This document shows, one piece after another, positions 9,583 to 20,555 of a stretch of DNA of 64,000 nucleotides. Position numbers and translations under genes: made by a program. Origin of the DNA: Pararge aegeria (lineage: Eukaryota > Arthropoda > Insecta > Lepidoptera > Nymphalidae); the NCBI RefSeq assembly GCF_905163445.1, contig NC_053202.1, forward strand, positions 11,408,001 through 11,472,000. The letters run 5' to 3'. Under the pieces are notes generated by a model that was not told where the DNA came from, searched no databases, and worked only from the letters and a program-made list of their open reading frames with translations. Each line of letters begins with the position of its first letter. Positions within the stretch are counted from its first letter, which is position 1.

Positions 9583-12500
9583 TTAATTTAACACCAATCG
9601 GTGCACAATGTTTTTGGTTAACCTGTCTTTAGCTAACACAAATAGATTCGACGGTTTCCCAACACGTGAACACGCAACATATAGTTGCCCATGAGAAAAA
9701 CATGGATTTTCCAAATCTAAACCACAAATGGACATTGTCTGACCTTGAGATTTATTTATAGACATGGCGAAAGCTAAACGAATTGGAAACTGTAGCCTTT
9801 TGAAGGGTATGGTAGAATCTGATGGTATCATCGGAATACGTGGCAGCAGGACCACCTTTCCTTTAAACTTCCCAGCCAAAATGGTTGCTTCAAGAATGTT
9901 TCCGGTGATCTTTTTGATGACCAAACGCGTACCGTTACATAATTGAGGTGGATTCAAATTACGGAGGAGAATAATAGGGGAACCAATCTTTAATCGAAGA
10001 TTATGTGGTGGCATTCCAGGGATATCTAATGAATTTAAAAATTCAATCGGAAAATTTACACTTTCATTTTCATCAACAACAGTATCGATTGATTTAAAAG
10101 ACATCAGATCGCCTGGTAACAACTGTTGTATCTGAAAGTTAATTTCGTCAACATCAACGTTTTTGGCTGCCAAAATCGCCCGTTGACTAAGCCATTCATG
10201 ATTCAAATAATTATTCTGTATATCCGGGAAAATACTCTGAATCAATTCATTTTTATCCTGAACAACAGTGCAAAAATTGTCTGGTAGTTTAATGCATTGC
10301 GTATTTGGTTGCAGTTCTATTTTACCGTTCCCAATATCTAGTAGTTGTTCGGAAAATATTTGTGCTGATGGATCATTTTGCAATTGTATTCGCATATTTA
10401 TGGTCAATCGAAGTGTTTCAACACTTCGCCATAAGAATGATTGTTTCAAACATGCATTAATCTCATCCGCGAAAGTAGAGCGAGGTATAACCGGTAAGGT
10501 CTGCCGGAAGTCACCAGACAAAAATAAGATAGCACCACCGAAAAGTTTATTATTGCTGTTTAAATCTTGCATAGTTCTGTTTAATGCTTCAAGTGAATAT
10601 TTGTGTGCCATTGTGCACTCATCCCAAATTATTACAGAACTCTTCCGCAACACTGCAGCTATTCCACTATTCTTTTTGATGTTACACATTGCATCTGGTT
10701 TATTATGAACGTCCAATGGCAGCTTGAATGTTGAATGTGCTGTTCGCCCACCATCCAGTAAAGTAGCCGCAATGCCTGACGATGCTACTGCTAATGCGAT
10801 TTTTTGTTGCGACCGTATTTTGGCTAGAATCAACGATATTAAAAATGTTTTACCGGTTCCACCAGGTGCATCCAAGAAAAAAAAACCGCCTTGTTCAGCA
10901 GCAACAGCCAGCATAATCCGATCATAAATAATTTTTTTTTCTGCTGTCAGTAATGGTTCACTGTTCATGATAATTGTTGCTAAACTTCCATGGTCATATT
11001 GATTTTCTCGTTGTAAATCGGTATTGACTAAGTCGGTGGCTGGACGATTAGGTGATGGCATACCATAATGATTAAGTGGTAAATTTGAAATAAGAACACA
11101 TAAATCCTCGATCAAGACCAATGCTTCATTGTACATCTCTGGTGTATAATCTATGTTTTGGCATTGATTTGTTTGTCTAATTCGGTGCAAGATGTCTTCT
11201 GTCATACAATTTTTATATTTTTCCCACAAAGTTTGTGCTTGCGAGGGATAACATGTCGTCAAAATAATTGCAAAACACTGACGAATGTTATTCGGTGTTG
11301 ATGTCAACGCAGCATCAGCAAGCGTTACGTCCCAATGGTTATCGTCTTCTAGCAATTGCAGTTCACGACATGCATCCTGGTATGTATTGAATACTCGACC
11401 ATTAACTGTTCGTAAAAATTCAAAAGACGTTGGTCCGGGAACATTCACCAATAACAAACGTAAATAGAAGCACTCACGTTGCTTAGGATGTACCGTGTAA
11501 AGTCTCCCCAATGTCTTAGCTTTGAATATGCCTGTAATGGAAGGATGTGGTTTTCCTTGTTTCCGTGGCTCCCATTTTTTACTGGATTTTTTCCATGTGA
11601 AATAACGTGGAACATCACCATACACCAATGTCTTCGCGAATTGGCCAAAAATATCAGGTTTTTGACACAATGTAAAAAATTCAGTTAAAGTCGTTTTCGG
11701 AGCTTCGAACGCTCTTTGGAAAACATTTTCTTCAGTGAAGTATACACGTTGACCGTTTTCAAGATGTATTGCCAGATGTTGGACAGCAGGATCTCTTTCG
11801 TGGATGGGAAAGCTGAGAATATGCCAAATAGCTTCATTGCTGCTAATGTATCTGCCCATTTGGTATCGTGCTATTTCGTCATTTTTATTTATGTTTTTTA
11901 CTTCAAATATGGCCAAATCACTGCCTTTGTTTACATAGTTACAAATATACTTAATTGATTTTACAGAACTGCAAAGCTCAACATTGATATGAGCTTTGTA
12001 AGTTTTTGAAAGTAGTGGTGAGTATGGTACCACCCACTGATTATCAAACTCAACTTGATTTGGAAAGTTCAGCAGTCGCATTGTAAATGTGTGGCCACCA
12101 TTCTCAGTACTTCTGCGGCGATACATTGGATAACCATCAATATCTGTGATCGTGTCATTCGTATGCGGCTTTGGGAAGTTTTTTTTACATTTTCCATTTT
12201 CCATGCACGGTGACGTCATGTTGAAAGCACCGCATGGCCCATGGATCATGTGTTTGGTGACAATATCAAATAATTCTTGATCAATTAATGGGTCTGGAAT
12301 TTCGGCTGAAATTATTTGATCGATTTCTTCAGGACGGATTCTATCTTTAAGCCAAACCAAAATGTGGGCATGAGGCAAACCTCGCTTTTGCCACTCTATC
12401 GTATACAGCCAACAACGTGTGATACCAAAAATTGAATATTTAACAATAAAATCAATTAAGGATTTCAATTTTTGTTTAAACACACGTGCAGTTAAATCAT

Positions 12501-12944
12501 GACGATGAATGGCTTGTTGTCCTGGCAATAGTAAAGTTTGTATCTCTTCCCAATTCGGATTACATGTGAATGTAATAAATAAATCCGGTCGGCCGTAATA
12601 ACGTACGTAAGTCATCGCATCTTGCATGTATTCCTGCATGTTCCGTGGACTGCCGATGTAGCTTGAAGGTAAAATGAAAGCATTACCGATGTCATTGGGA
12701 TTTAAATTTCCATCGATGTTTCCAGCAACAGCATCTCGTAAATGAATATATTCTTCCGATCGTAGTTTTGCCTGGTTGAATCGAAGGAATCGCAAGCGTT
12801 CGCTTTCGACCTTAGCATACATATCAACAATGTATTGATGGAACAGCTGACGATATCGAAGGATATAATTGTCTTGATGTTGTCTAACCATTATTCGGTG
12901 TGCGTAGTAGTTCATTGAGCTAACTTTATTATTTCTGTAATCAC
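9583..12944 (-). CDS. Helitron Rep-helicase, exon 2 (catalytic part)
   Basis: Carries all catalytic modules of the replication initiator and helicase that nicks and unwinds DNA for rolling-circle transposition. From the internal Met at 12915 (1,110 residues to the stop) the order is: Helitron-like N domain (residues 1-190), Rep motif 1 FITFTCNPNW (113-122), HUH metal site LPHAHILVW (180-188), and the two-tyrosine motif YICNYVNK with Y323, Y327 and K330. The SF1 Pif1-like helicase follows, with Walker A GGTGKT near 683, IIWDEC, GDFRQTLP, and late motifs NKSQGQT and VACSRVG. No internal stop or frameshift. The exon starts at 12944 after an AG acceptor and adds ten residues before the Met. Antisense ORFs are shadows. 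Confidence 0.92.
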
Positions 12945-13028
12945 CTAAAAAAATAAAAAATAAAATGCAATACGAAATTAAAATCTATACATACAGTAAT
13001 AAAGTAAAAAGATAATTGTCAAATTTAC
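12945..13028 (-). other. 84-nt intron in the Helitron gene
   Basis: Donor GTAAATTTGAC immediately after an ACCG at 13032-13029 and acceptor T-rich TTTTTTTAG ending at 12945. Splicing joins the G at 13029 to GT at 12944 and restores frame (T-G-D-Y). Without splicing the exon-1 frame runs to a stop at 12985 and the protein would be split. Confidence 0.8.
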
Positions 13029-14154
13029 CGGTATTTGGATCATACTGTTTGATATTAAGGTGATATTCATCTTGTCCTTGCCAAAATATCAATGGATATT
13101 GTAATGCGTCATATGAACGGTGCAGATCCGAAATCGTACTGACAGTGTTGTCTCGCCGTGTAATTTTTATAGATCTTTTGTCAACTGGATCACCAACCAT
13201 GATAACAGCAACCTTATCAACAGTTGGAGCGTTGAATCTACCAGCATGTTCACCTAATGGTACTTTGTCGGCTTTTATGACGATTTGATAATTGTCATTT
13301 TGCAGTCGTGGCGAAACTCTTTTGATCAATTGAATTAGTTGATTGTGATCTTCTAAAAAATTTTCCAATAATATCACAATTGCTCTTTCCTCTGCTTGTT
13401 CAATAAAATTATACAGGCACCGAGTCGTCACGCGCTCTTCACAATCGCCCATATAATAAATTTGAAGAAATTTCGGATTGTTATCAGGCATTGGCATCAG
13501 TGATCCGATTTTATGGTACACCTGGCCTTGAATTTTGAATGTAGTTTCAAAATTACGTCCATCGGATGCACGATCGCAAATTTTAGTTGCCCCAAATGAC
13601 GTCATTTGGAAGCAAGAATTAAATTTGCGTATCTTACGCAAAAATAATTTGGAATCATCTGAATTGCCAGTAAGAAGGGATAATAAAGGCTCCGGCGGAG
13701 CGGGTAGAGGTGACAGCACAACTTTTCCTGATGCGCAGCACATGCCGGCTGCTTCATTCCGAAATTTCAATGCCTGACAATATTGACATACTTTATCCAT
13801 TCCACCGATAGCAATTTTTGAATGCGCTGAGTAGTTAATATCTGGTGCATATTCAAAGGCAAGCCGAACGAATGATGCACGTGTTAATGAGCGGCTGATC
13901 CGTTGCCTTTGTCGATCTAGTACTCGTACTGTAGCTATGTTTCGTTCTCGTGCCGCTCTTGTTCTCGTAATATTCTGTTGCATACGTTCGTCACGCTGTT
14001 CTTGAGATTCTTGTGCACGACTTTCTGCAGTCCTGATTCTTTGAGCTGCATTTCTTGTTTCGATTTGTTCTGGTAATTGCTGAGCTCTTTCAACACGTTT
14101 GCGTCGTGACCCTTTGCCGCTCGCGTTGTTGAGGTTAGATTTTTTCGGTGGCAT
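13029..14154 (-). CDS. Helitron Rep-helicase, exon 1 (N-terminal region)
   Basis: Start ATG at 14154. The first 90 residues are very basic, rich in Arg, Gln and Glu (probable DNA-binding or coiled segment). A Cys-rich site CQYCQAL plus MCCASG near residues 125-145 looks like a zinc-binding finger. It ends in the conserved HRSYDALQYPLIFWQGQDEY stretch that in Helitron proteins leads into the Helitron-like N domain. It contributes 375 complete codons plus one base; together with exon 2 the product is about 1,495 residues, the usual size. The frame stays open 44 nt into the intron, which gives a misleading 389-residue ORF. Confidence 0.85.
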
Positions 14155-14950
14155 TTGACTGAAAATAATAATTTAATCGTTTAAATATTAGAAAGAGGAA
14201 CTGAAAAACATGTTATCATAGCACATTGAAATAATAAGAGCAAAATAATTTTCAATGGAGGTTAAATAAAAACAATAAAAAAAAATATTTGTACAACTAT
14301 TGAAAAAGTGTAGGAAAAATGAGTATCATTTTTGCATTGACATTTTAATTAAATTTTATAATTATGTGATAATACTTACACACATATATTCAAATTAAAT
14401 TATAAAGTTTTGTTTAATGAAGCACAAATAAGTAAAAAACAGGATTAATTTCACTGTATTATCTTCATTATAATATGAATTCAATTTACACTTCAGTCTA
14501 TGTTAACACGTGGCCGGCTATGCTGACACCAAAAATTTAAAAAGTGGAAATAATTGAATTATACGGTATTTCGTTCACTACAAAATAAATTTAATTAATT
14601 TTATACCGTCAACAACACGTGGTAATTATGCTGTTAAAATGTAGCTTATATGACACGTTCGCAGATTTACCATAGCAGCGCCATCTATTGATTACTTACT
14701 CAACCCAGTCGAAAGGTATCGACATCTGTTAGAATCATTTGGAGTTAACAGATAATTGTGACTGTCAAATAATAACAGACAAATAATTAGCAATAAATTA
14801 AAATTACGACTATAATTTGAGATTTAAACTATCCTATCTCTCAAGTTGGATCGAACTGCACATAGTGTGCGAATTTTATTACAATCGGTTAAGTGGTTTA
14901 GGAGTCCATTGAGGACAAACATTGTGACACGAGATTTATATATATTAAGA
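14155..14950 (-). promoter_or_regulatory. Helitron 5' flank, presumed promoter
   Basis: AT-rich non-coding region between the 5' TC end and the start codon. It holds the conserved lead (CTCGTGTCACAATGTTTGTC near the end) and AGATGGCGCTGCTATGG around 14672-14688. A promoter is inferred from position only; no core element is clear. Confidence 0.45.
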
Positions 14951-15271
14951 TATAACAATATCTATCCACACGATTATTATATAGTGACAGAAATCATAGC
15001 TTAGTACTATGTTTGGTTGAATCACTGGTACTGAGTAAAAACTCGTTCTTTAGAGATATCAGTGCTCTCCCCTATATAATTTTTTTTTTTTTTTAAACTT
15101 AGCCGGGTGTTTTTTTTTTACACCTACCTTAGTGGCAGATATAAGCATGGCGATAGTATTTCCGTGGAAGAGCTCTGTAACAAAAACCTCTCATACTACT
15201 AAGAGCCAATTATATCAAATATCACAACTTATAAATATCTCTTTCATAAATATAACCCAAAATAAACTATG
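14951..15271. repeat. flank with LINE-D and LINE-L scraps
   Basis: 15095-15120 (AAACTTAGCCGGGTG plus a T run) continues the minus-strand LINE-D that was lost at 9045. 15145-15270 (GCGATAGTATTTCCGTGG, GAGCTCTGTAACA, CATACTACTAAGAGCC) matches LINE-L at 42835. Confidence 0.5.
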
Positions 15272-15715
15272 TGAAACTAAATAAAATCTAAAACGTCTTC
15301 GAAACCACCGCAGCGAGGCACAGTTTCTAAGATGCTGGCAGCATTGATCCTTTGAATTCTTTGGCCAAGGTAACTGACCGCTCTAGTATCACCGGTAGAC
15401 TGGATAAACATTTTTGATAATTCTTTAAAAAGAGCTCGTGCCTCCGGACCCCACGGTCACAAAGTTTCTACTCCAAAAGGCACAAAAATGAAACTGATAT
15501 CCAGGTGTCCTATTAACGCCTCTTGGCCTGCACTGGTAGCAGCCGCACCCACCATTAACGAGATGGCCTGGATGTGTGGTGCAGCTAGGGTATCGACATA
15601 AGTTGCATCCCACACAAGTGACCTTCCCAGCCTCCAGGGAACGAGCGTCAAACCATCAGGTCTCTTGCCATCGCTCCGCGCGAAACCAATAAGTTCAAAT
15701 ACAGCTGCACTTATA
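15272..15715 (-). pseudogene. retroelement ORF remnant with R2-like nuclease motif
   Basis: On the minus strand, 15690-15272 encodes a recognisable stretch: SDGKRPDGLTLVPW, GRSLVWDATYVDTLA, AGAAATSA, FIFVPFGVETL, then after a frame break GDTRAVSYLG-like sequence and the C-terminal end. The K/RPD followed about 12 residues later by WD, together with the CCHC-type segment seen in the better copy at 29830, resembles the restriction-like endonuclease of R2-type retroelements. That link is inference. The fragment has frameshifts and is dead. Confidence 0.6.
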
Positions 15716-16180
15716 AATAAATTGCGGGATACTTGTTGATATTTCCTCTGTTAAGAAAAATAAAGCTGTTTTCACTTCCAGCGGCCAATAGATCAAGTGG
15801 TCCGTTAGATTTGCATTCCCGGTGATTTCCCCGGCGATCGGCCATCGATACTATCGAGCGATCTCGAGAATCGCTCCGGTATTCGTATCCAAATCGAAAA
15901 TCAAACTTTGCAAGTATATTGGGGATACTATTCTATAAACGTTCGTTGCTACTCTCCATTTACCCTTGTGACGTATGCGATACTTTTTGGATCTAAGTTT
16001 ATTAAATTTATCGCACGGATACTTCTGCATTGGATCCTCATTATTATTGTATTCATTGTAAGTTTTTATTTTTTATTTTTTTATTATTCATTGTAAGTCC
16101 TCATATTTATTAAAAAAAAATTAAATGTTACATTTAAATTAATGACTTTTTTACCTGGGCCTACTATAAAACGTTTAAAA
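15716..16180. other. unassigned DNA
   Basis: 15780-15900 is mixed-composition with several CGATCG-type palindromes (GATCGGCCATCGATACTATC, GAGCGATCTCGAG). 15900-16140 is AT-rich. No match to other repeats here. Confidence 0.35.
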
Positions 16181-16525
16181 CATCAAGTCTGTCGGTTTGC
16201 TCACTGCAAACCGACTTACAGCGCACCGCAAAACGATTTGCGGCGTAGTCCACCACGCTGGCCAGGTACGGCTTGGTGGACTTTACACACCTTGGACAGT
16301 GGCGTGCATAGAGGGTATGCCCAGGGCATGCAGATTATATAAAATGAAGAAAATCTACAGTAAGTTATAAAAAAATATAAGGATAGACATTGTAAGAGTT
16401 ATAAAAAGCCTACCCTAGTATCTAGTATGTAGTATTTATAACTCGTACTGGAGATTTTCTTCATTTTATATCATCTGCATACCCTGTGCATACCCTCTAT
16501 GCACGCCGCTGACCTTGGACAACAT
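16181..16525 (-). repeat. SINE-B tail split by a hAT MITE
   Basis: 16235-16296 (GTAGTCCACCACGCTGGCCA, GTGGACTTTACACACC) is the reversed SINE-B tail and resumes at 16512 with ACCTTGGA. Upstream, GTCGGTTTG and CAAACCGAC (16190-16214) form a 9-bp hairpin. Confidence 0.6.
16297..16511. mobile_element. hAT-type MITE
   Basis: 215 bp. Ends CAGTGGCGTGCATAGAGGG and the complement TCTATGCACGCCGCTG, with terminal inverted repeats extending about 60 bp (AAATGAAGAAAATCT). An exact 8-bp target duplication ACCTTGGA lies at 16289-16296 and 16512-16519. Non-coding. Copies at 47748 and 50551. Confidence 0.9.
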
Positions 16526-16539
16526 TGTGACCGAAAAAA

Positions 16540-16735
16540 ATGAAATCGTCTTACGCATTTCTCAATTCAAACCCGCGGATAGCTGCTTGCTCACAAACTT
16601 TTCGCATTTTTCCCGCTTTGTGGTAAACATTTAGAACATTCAAGGGAAAGTAATTATTGTCGACTGCTAAATGACATGAAGTGACTAATCGTATGTTGGA
16701 GAAACACTACTAAAGTGGAGTGGTTTTTGATGCTT
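16540..16735 (-). pseudogene. unidentified coding repeat, frameshifted copy
   Basis: Ungapped nucleotide similarity over about 150 nt to 51310-51460 except for one extra base. After that frameshift the minus-strand translation reads DNNYFPLNVLNVYHK, GKMRKVCEQAAIRGFE, matching the open copy at 51268. No family recognised. It is probably a fragment of a transposon ORF or a processed gene. Confidence 0.45.
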
Positions 16736-16832
16736 CAATATTAGTCCTGTACGAGGTTCCTTTGTCACGTGCACGTGCTGCCTGTGGCCCCAGTACTCTC
16801 GGAAAACCTACAACGCCGAGTACAATTTATCT

Positions 16833-17052
16833 TGACTGTGAGATGATGATAACGAAAAAAAACCTTGCTAAGTTTTTTGTGGGCTCTTCTTAGACCAATG
16901 CATGTTTGGAACCCTCCTAGCTTTAGTTTTAAGTTAACGAATGCAGTTATCACCATCGCTGACATTAGTGTTACACGTTGAATTTATGAACGCTTCATAA
17001 GTGCCTTTGATAAGGTCTACATGAATAAAACACTTTTGAATTTGAATTTAAT
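16833..17052 (+). repeat. LINE-D 3' UTR
   Basis: GTGAGATGATGATAACGAAA, ACCCTCCTAGCTTTAG and ATCACCATCGCTGACATTAG, ending TTTTGAATTTGAATT. Non-coding tail only. Confidence 0.7.
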
Positions 17053-17142
17053 GCAATCAGGGTGTTGATGAAGCTGCCCCGCTTCTGTAGTGCATCAGGG
17101 ATATTTGCGGAAGCGAGAGTTGACTGCTTCTATGGCACAATT

Positions 17143-17325
17143 GACAGCCTATTGGCACAGTGAGCAGCGACCCTGCTTTCTGAGTCCAAGGCCGTGAGTT
17201 CGATTCCCACAACTGTAAAATGCTTGTGTGATGAACATGAATGGTTTTTCAGAGTCTGGGTGTTTATCTCTATATAATAACTATTTATGTATATTTATCA
17301 TAAAAATATTCATCAGTTATCTTAG
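17143..17325 (+). mobile_element. SINE-A, 3'-truncated
   Basis: Head with AGCAGCGACCCTGCTTTC and B box GAGTTCGATTCCC, body CTTGTGTGATGAACATG, breaking off after TCATCAGTTATCTTAGTC before the usual tail. Confidence 0.8.
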
Positions 17326-17769
17326 TCACTGATGTGCTATTTCAAATGGATTGGACTGACAGTGATTCGCATATTCAAATATTATATAGAAATAATGTAT
17401 TTTAAATAACAAAAAATATGAGCCTTGATACCCGAAATAAAAAAAATATTATTATTTTTATATTATTTATGTGTGTGTGTGTGTGTGTCTGTGTGCGTGT
17501 GTGTGTTATTATTATTCTGCGTGTGCATTACAGAATAACTCACGCGATACGATACCTTTCTTCAATTTTGCATAGAAAACGTAGGCGTATAAGATTTTAT
17601 TGCAATGGAAGTTTCTATTGCGAATTGAAAATCGCCTTCACAAAGGCTTTCTCGAATAAAAAGTTTTCGATTTGCATTGTAAAAGGAACGTTACCGTACG
17701 GGGCGGTTGATAAGCTTATTTGATGCTGGAATCGAATTTTATTATTTCTTTATACTATTCGGTAACACT
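17326..17769 (+). other. unassigned DNA with a TG microsatellite
   Basis: A (TG)n run with interruptions spans about 17470-17507. The surrounding open frame on the plus strand crosses the microsatellite and has no recognisable domain. Confidence 0.5.
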
Positions 17770-18062
17770 GCAATAATTTGAACATTACAAGCAAAAATAA
17801 ACTTGCATTGCAATATACTAGACTACATAAAATAAGTAATGCATTCAAAGGAAATTGTATATATACAATTTTACTATAAACTACCAGTTGATATCTTGGA
17901 GATGTCACCAAAAATAGTTCAAAGTTTGTATTAATCGTAAGTTTGTATTAGACTTTATAGAAAAGTCCTATTATAGTATTGAGGACTTCGTCAACGATAA
18001 AAATGCTTGGGTGTAAATTATTGCTCTAACCAGGTTCCTTCTTTAATAGTTTTAAATGACAA
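17770..18062 (+). pseudogene. LINE-D C-terminal coding fragment, decayed
   Basis: Corresponds to the HKI...FKGNC...YNKLP...KSYYSI stretch, with a TATATA expansion, a frame break and a duplicated GTAAGTTTGTATTA. Ends with GCTTGGGTGTAAATTATTGC as in the other copies. Confidence 0.7.
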
Positions 18063-19629
18063 TGTTTATATATATATATATTTTATTTATTTCATTAGAT
18101 ATACCAACCGTACACACACATTAATAATTTTAGATTATAGATTATATATAGTCCAACTGCAGCTATCACTTATACACAACATTGAAGTAAGCCAAGGTAA
18201 AATTAATTAAATTAAGTTAAAAGCAAAAATAGTAAGAAAAGAAGAAATTAAAATTAAACAAATGTAAAAAATTGTTTTTTTTTTTTTTAAAAAGTCAAAG
18301 TTTAATTTCGCCTTGAAGCTAAATAAAGTGTCATGAAAAATGTCAATGTCAGAGCTTTTTAAGATGTTAAAAACATTAGTCATACGGTTAATAGGTGAAA
18401 ATTGGCCTAGTTTGGTATTGGAAAATTTAGGAGCGAAAGTTTTTATCTCAGGGTATCTCGGAATACGACGGGAAACATTGATACTTATTTAATAAAGCAG
18501 GTCAGGAGCATCCAGAATATTACGAACAATTTTATAGAGAGTCAAGAGGTCAGTTACTTTCCTATATATACTAGAATAGATATATATTTGTGCTATTATA
18601 AACTCACAGCAATTTCTTAATTACTGACAGTTTCTTGACAGAAAAACGCAACACAGTACAAAGATAATGGCACCAACCAAGTTTCTATGAACCTATACGA
18701 AAAACTATTTAAATAGCTCTGGTATCTGGTTTAAGATATTTATTGCTCCATAAAGGAATTTCCACTCAAATGGAACTTACATGCTAATTTACAAAAAGAG
18801 GGTAATTATATAAAATTGCATCTTGGAGCGCACAATAAATAAATTGTAAATTGTAAGTGGGTAGTTTTGAAGCACTGTCGCAGCAAAATCATATCGAAGG
18901 TCAACTGCTGACGCGAGCCGCGTCTACGTCACTGCTAGCATAGCAGCTACCTTATTCATAACTATTGGCAACGGCCAAAAGTTCAAACAACTATCTTATT
19001 TTTTTATTAGCTTTTATTTCCCTTATTCTTTTTTACACTTTTATTTTCATTTATCACTCGACACTATTTAACACAAACGTTCGCGTTCGAATGCCTAAAT
19101 TTTCGTAGAATGGTTCCTTAGGCGCCATCTTTGTCTCCTCCTAAATTGTTGTTGATTCAGCAAAAGCGCGCGGACCGGAAAAGAACTCGCAATCCATGTT
19201 AAATCTTATATAATTTACTTAATATTATTACAATTATTCATTAAGTCTATTTTAAATAATTGTTATATAAATAACTAAGTACAAATCTTCCCTAATAAAC
19301 AGTATTTATAAAAATTACATTCATAATTATCATCCGGAAATAACAATTCACTACGTTCTTGATCATGTTATTTTATATACATATTTAAATAATATTGTGA
19401 AAGTAAATAATCTTGACTTAATAAATAACCCTAACATTTTATATTCATGCCTTATTCTTTTGTTTATGATTTCGCGTATCATCTAAATCCAGTCGATCTT
19501 TACTGCAGCATCCCGGGACATTCAGCATAATGTTATTGGTGGCAAAACCCATTATCTGAATACTGTAAAGCGTGGTAAAGCTGGTAACACCGCAGCTATG
19601 CCCAAGGCTTATGTTTATTTCTCTCGAGC
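18063..19629. other. unassigned DNA, part probably old LINE
   Basis: 18060-18600 (TTTATTTATTTC start, GTCATACGGTTAATAGG, GAGAGTCAAGAGGTCAG) looks like a decayed minus-strand LINE. 18600-19440 is AT-rich apart from GCGAGCCGCGTCTACGTC at 18912 and GCAAAAGCGCGCGGACC at 19160. No gene seen. Confidence 0.35.
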
Positions 19630-20213
19630 CATTATGTAAATACTGCGGTAATTTTGATATTGTTGCCATATCTTTTTATCAAAATCAATTTATTTCTAGT
19701 GGGCACTTTTACAATGTAAGTCTTCACCCTTTTTAACCGACTTCAAAAAGGAGGAGGTTCTCAATTGGTCGGAATCTTTTTATTTCTTTTATGTATGTTA
19801 TTTCTTTCGGGCAATTTTTTTTTTTTTTTGTAATAAATAAATAAATATACTACGACAATACACACATCGCTATCTAGCCCCAAAGTAAGCGTAGCTTGTG
19901 TTATGGGTACTAAGATGACTGATGAACATTGTCATGAATTATATATACATAAATACTTAGAAAATACATATAAACACCCAGACACTGAAAAACACTTAAT
20001 GCTCATCACACAAACATTTTTCAGTTTTGGGAATCGTCATTATGTAAATACGGCGGTAATTTTGATATTGTTGCCATATCTTTTTATCAAAATTCATTTA
20101 TTACGAGTGGGCACTTTTACAATGAAAGTCTTCACCCTTTTTAACCGACTTCAAAAAGGAGGAGGTTGACAATTCGTCGGAATCTTTTTTTTTTTATGTA
20201 TGTTACCCGATTA
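19630..20213 (+). repeat. direct repeat pair around a SINE-A
   Basis: 19630-19800 and 20037-20205 are close copies: CATTATGTAAATAC(T/G)GCGGT, TTGATATTGTTGCCATATC, GTGGGCACTTTTACAATG and TTAACCGACTTCAAAAAGG. They flank a 5'-truncated SINE-A. The TTAACCGACTTC block is a common lepidopteran repeat; its class is not established here. Confidence 0.75.
19832..20033 (-). mobile_element. SINE-A, head missing
   Basis: Tail ATCGCTATCTAGCCCC then ATAAACACCCAGACACTG, ending at TTTTTCAGTTTTGGGAATC where the B box should continue. It lies between the two direct repeats. Confidence 0.8.
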
Positions 20214-20555
20214 CTCGAAGACGCCTGAACCGTTTTGAATTTTTTTTTTGTTTAAAAGGGCATACTTTCCAACTCCCGTTTAAATTTTATAGAAATCGGT
20301 CGAGCTTTTATTAAAAAATCAAGAATAATGTAAACTAAAGGAGCCAATTTTTTTGCCTGATCATAGTTCCCGGGCATTTGTTGAAGTGGGTTTTTTTTTT
20401 TAATAATTGATATATTACGGAAGGTAGATAATACTAAAAAGAACTCGGTAGGAAAGTCAGCAGTTGCTCTTTTCGATAATATAACATTTCAGAATAATTT
20501 TTCTAACACGCGAGATATATAAGAACGAAGCAGACTGCTTCCAATTATCTATATA
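20214..20555. repeat. continuation of the TTAACCGACTTC repeat
   Basis: TGTATGTTACCCGATTACTC, GAACCGTTTTGAA and AGAAATCGGTCGAGC are typical of the lepidopteran repeat that begins with the GACTTC block. After about 20400 the sequence is unassigned. Confidence 0.45.

Larger units (their letters stand above)
9058..14950 (-). mobile_element. Helitron, complete and apparently autonomous
   Basis: A 5,893-bp rolling-circle transposon. On the minus strand it begins TCTTAATATATATAAATCTC (plus GA at 14949-14950, followed by T) and ends GGGTCAGCTAG (CTAG at 9058-9061, preceded by A at 9057), so the insertion is between A and T as expected. Just inside the 3' end lies a hairpin (GCCACAGCAACGCGTGGC). It carries one gene, the Rep-helicase, split by a short intron, with about 475 nt of 3' flank and 800 nt of 5' flank inside the element. 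No inverted terminal repeats or target duplication are present, consistent with the class. Confidence 0.93.

Noticed and set aside
10268..10708. 146-residue plus-strand ORF
   Set aside because: Antisense shadow of the Helitron helicase, whose motifs are intact in the minus frame. The same holds for the other plus-strand ORFs between 9764 and 13777.
12985..13028. Helitron N-terminal ORF ending at 12985 as a separate 389-residue protein
   Set aside because: The last 14 codons are intron sequence: a good donor and acceptor restore frame and the conserved order of the Rep-helicase protein.
17418..17723. 101-residue ORF across the TG microsatellite
   Set aside because: Translation is a Cys-Val repeat plus random sequence; no homologue pattern.
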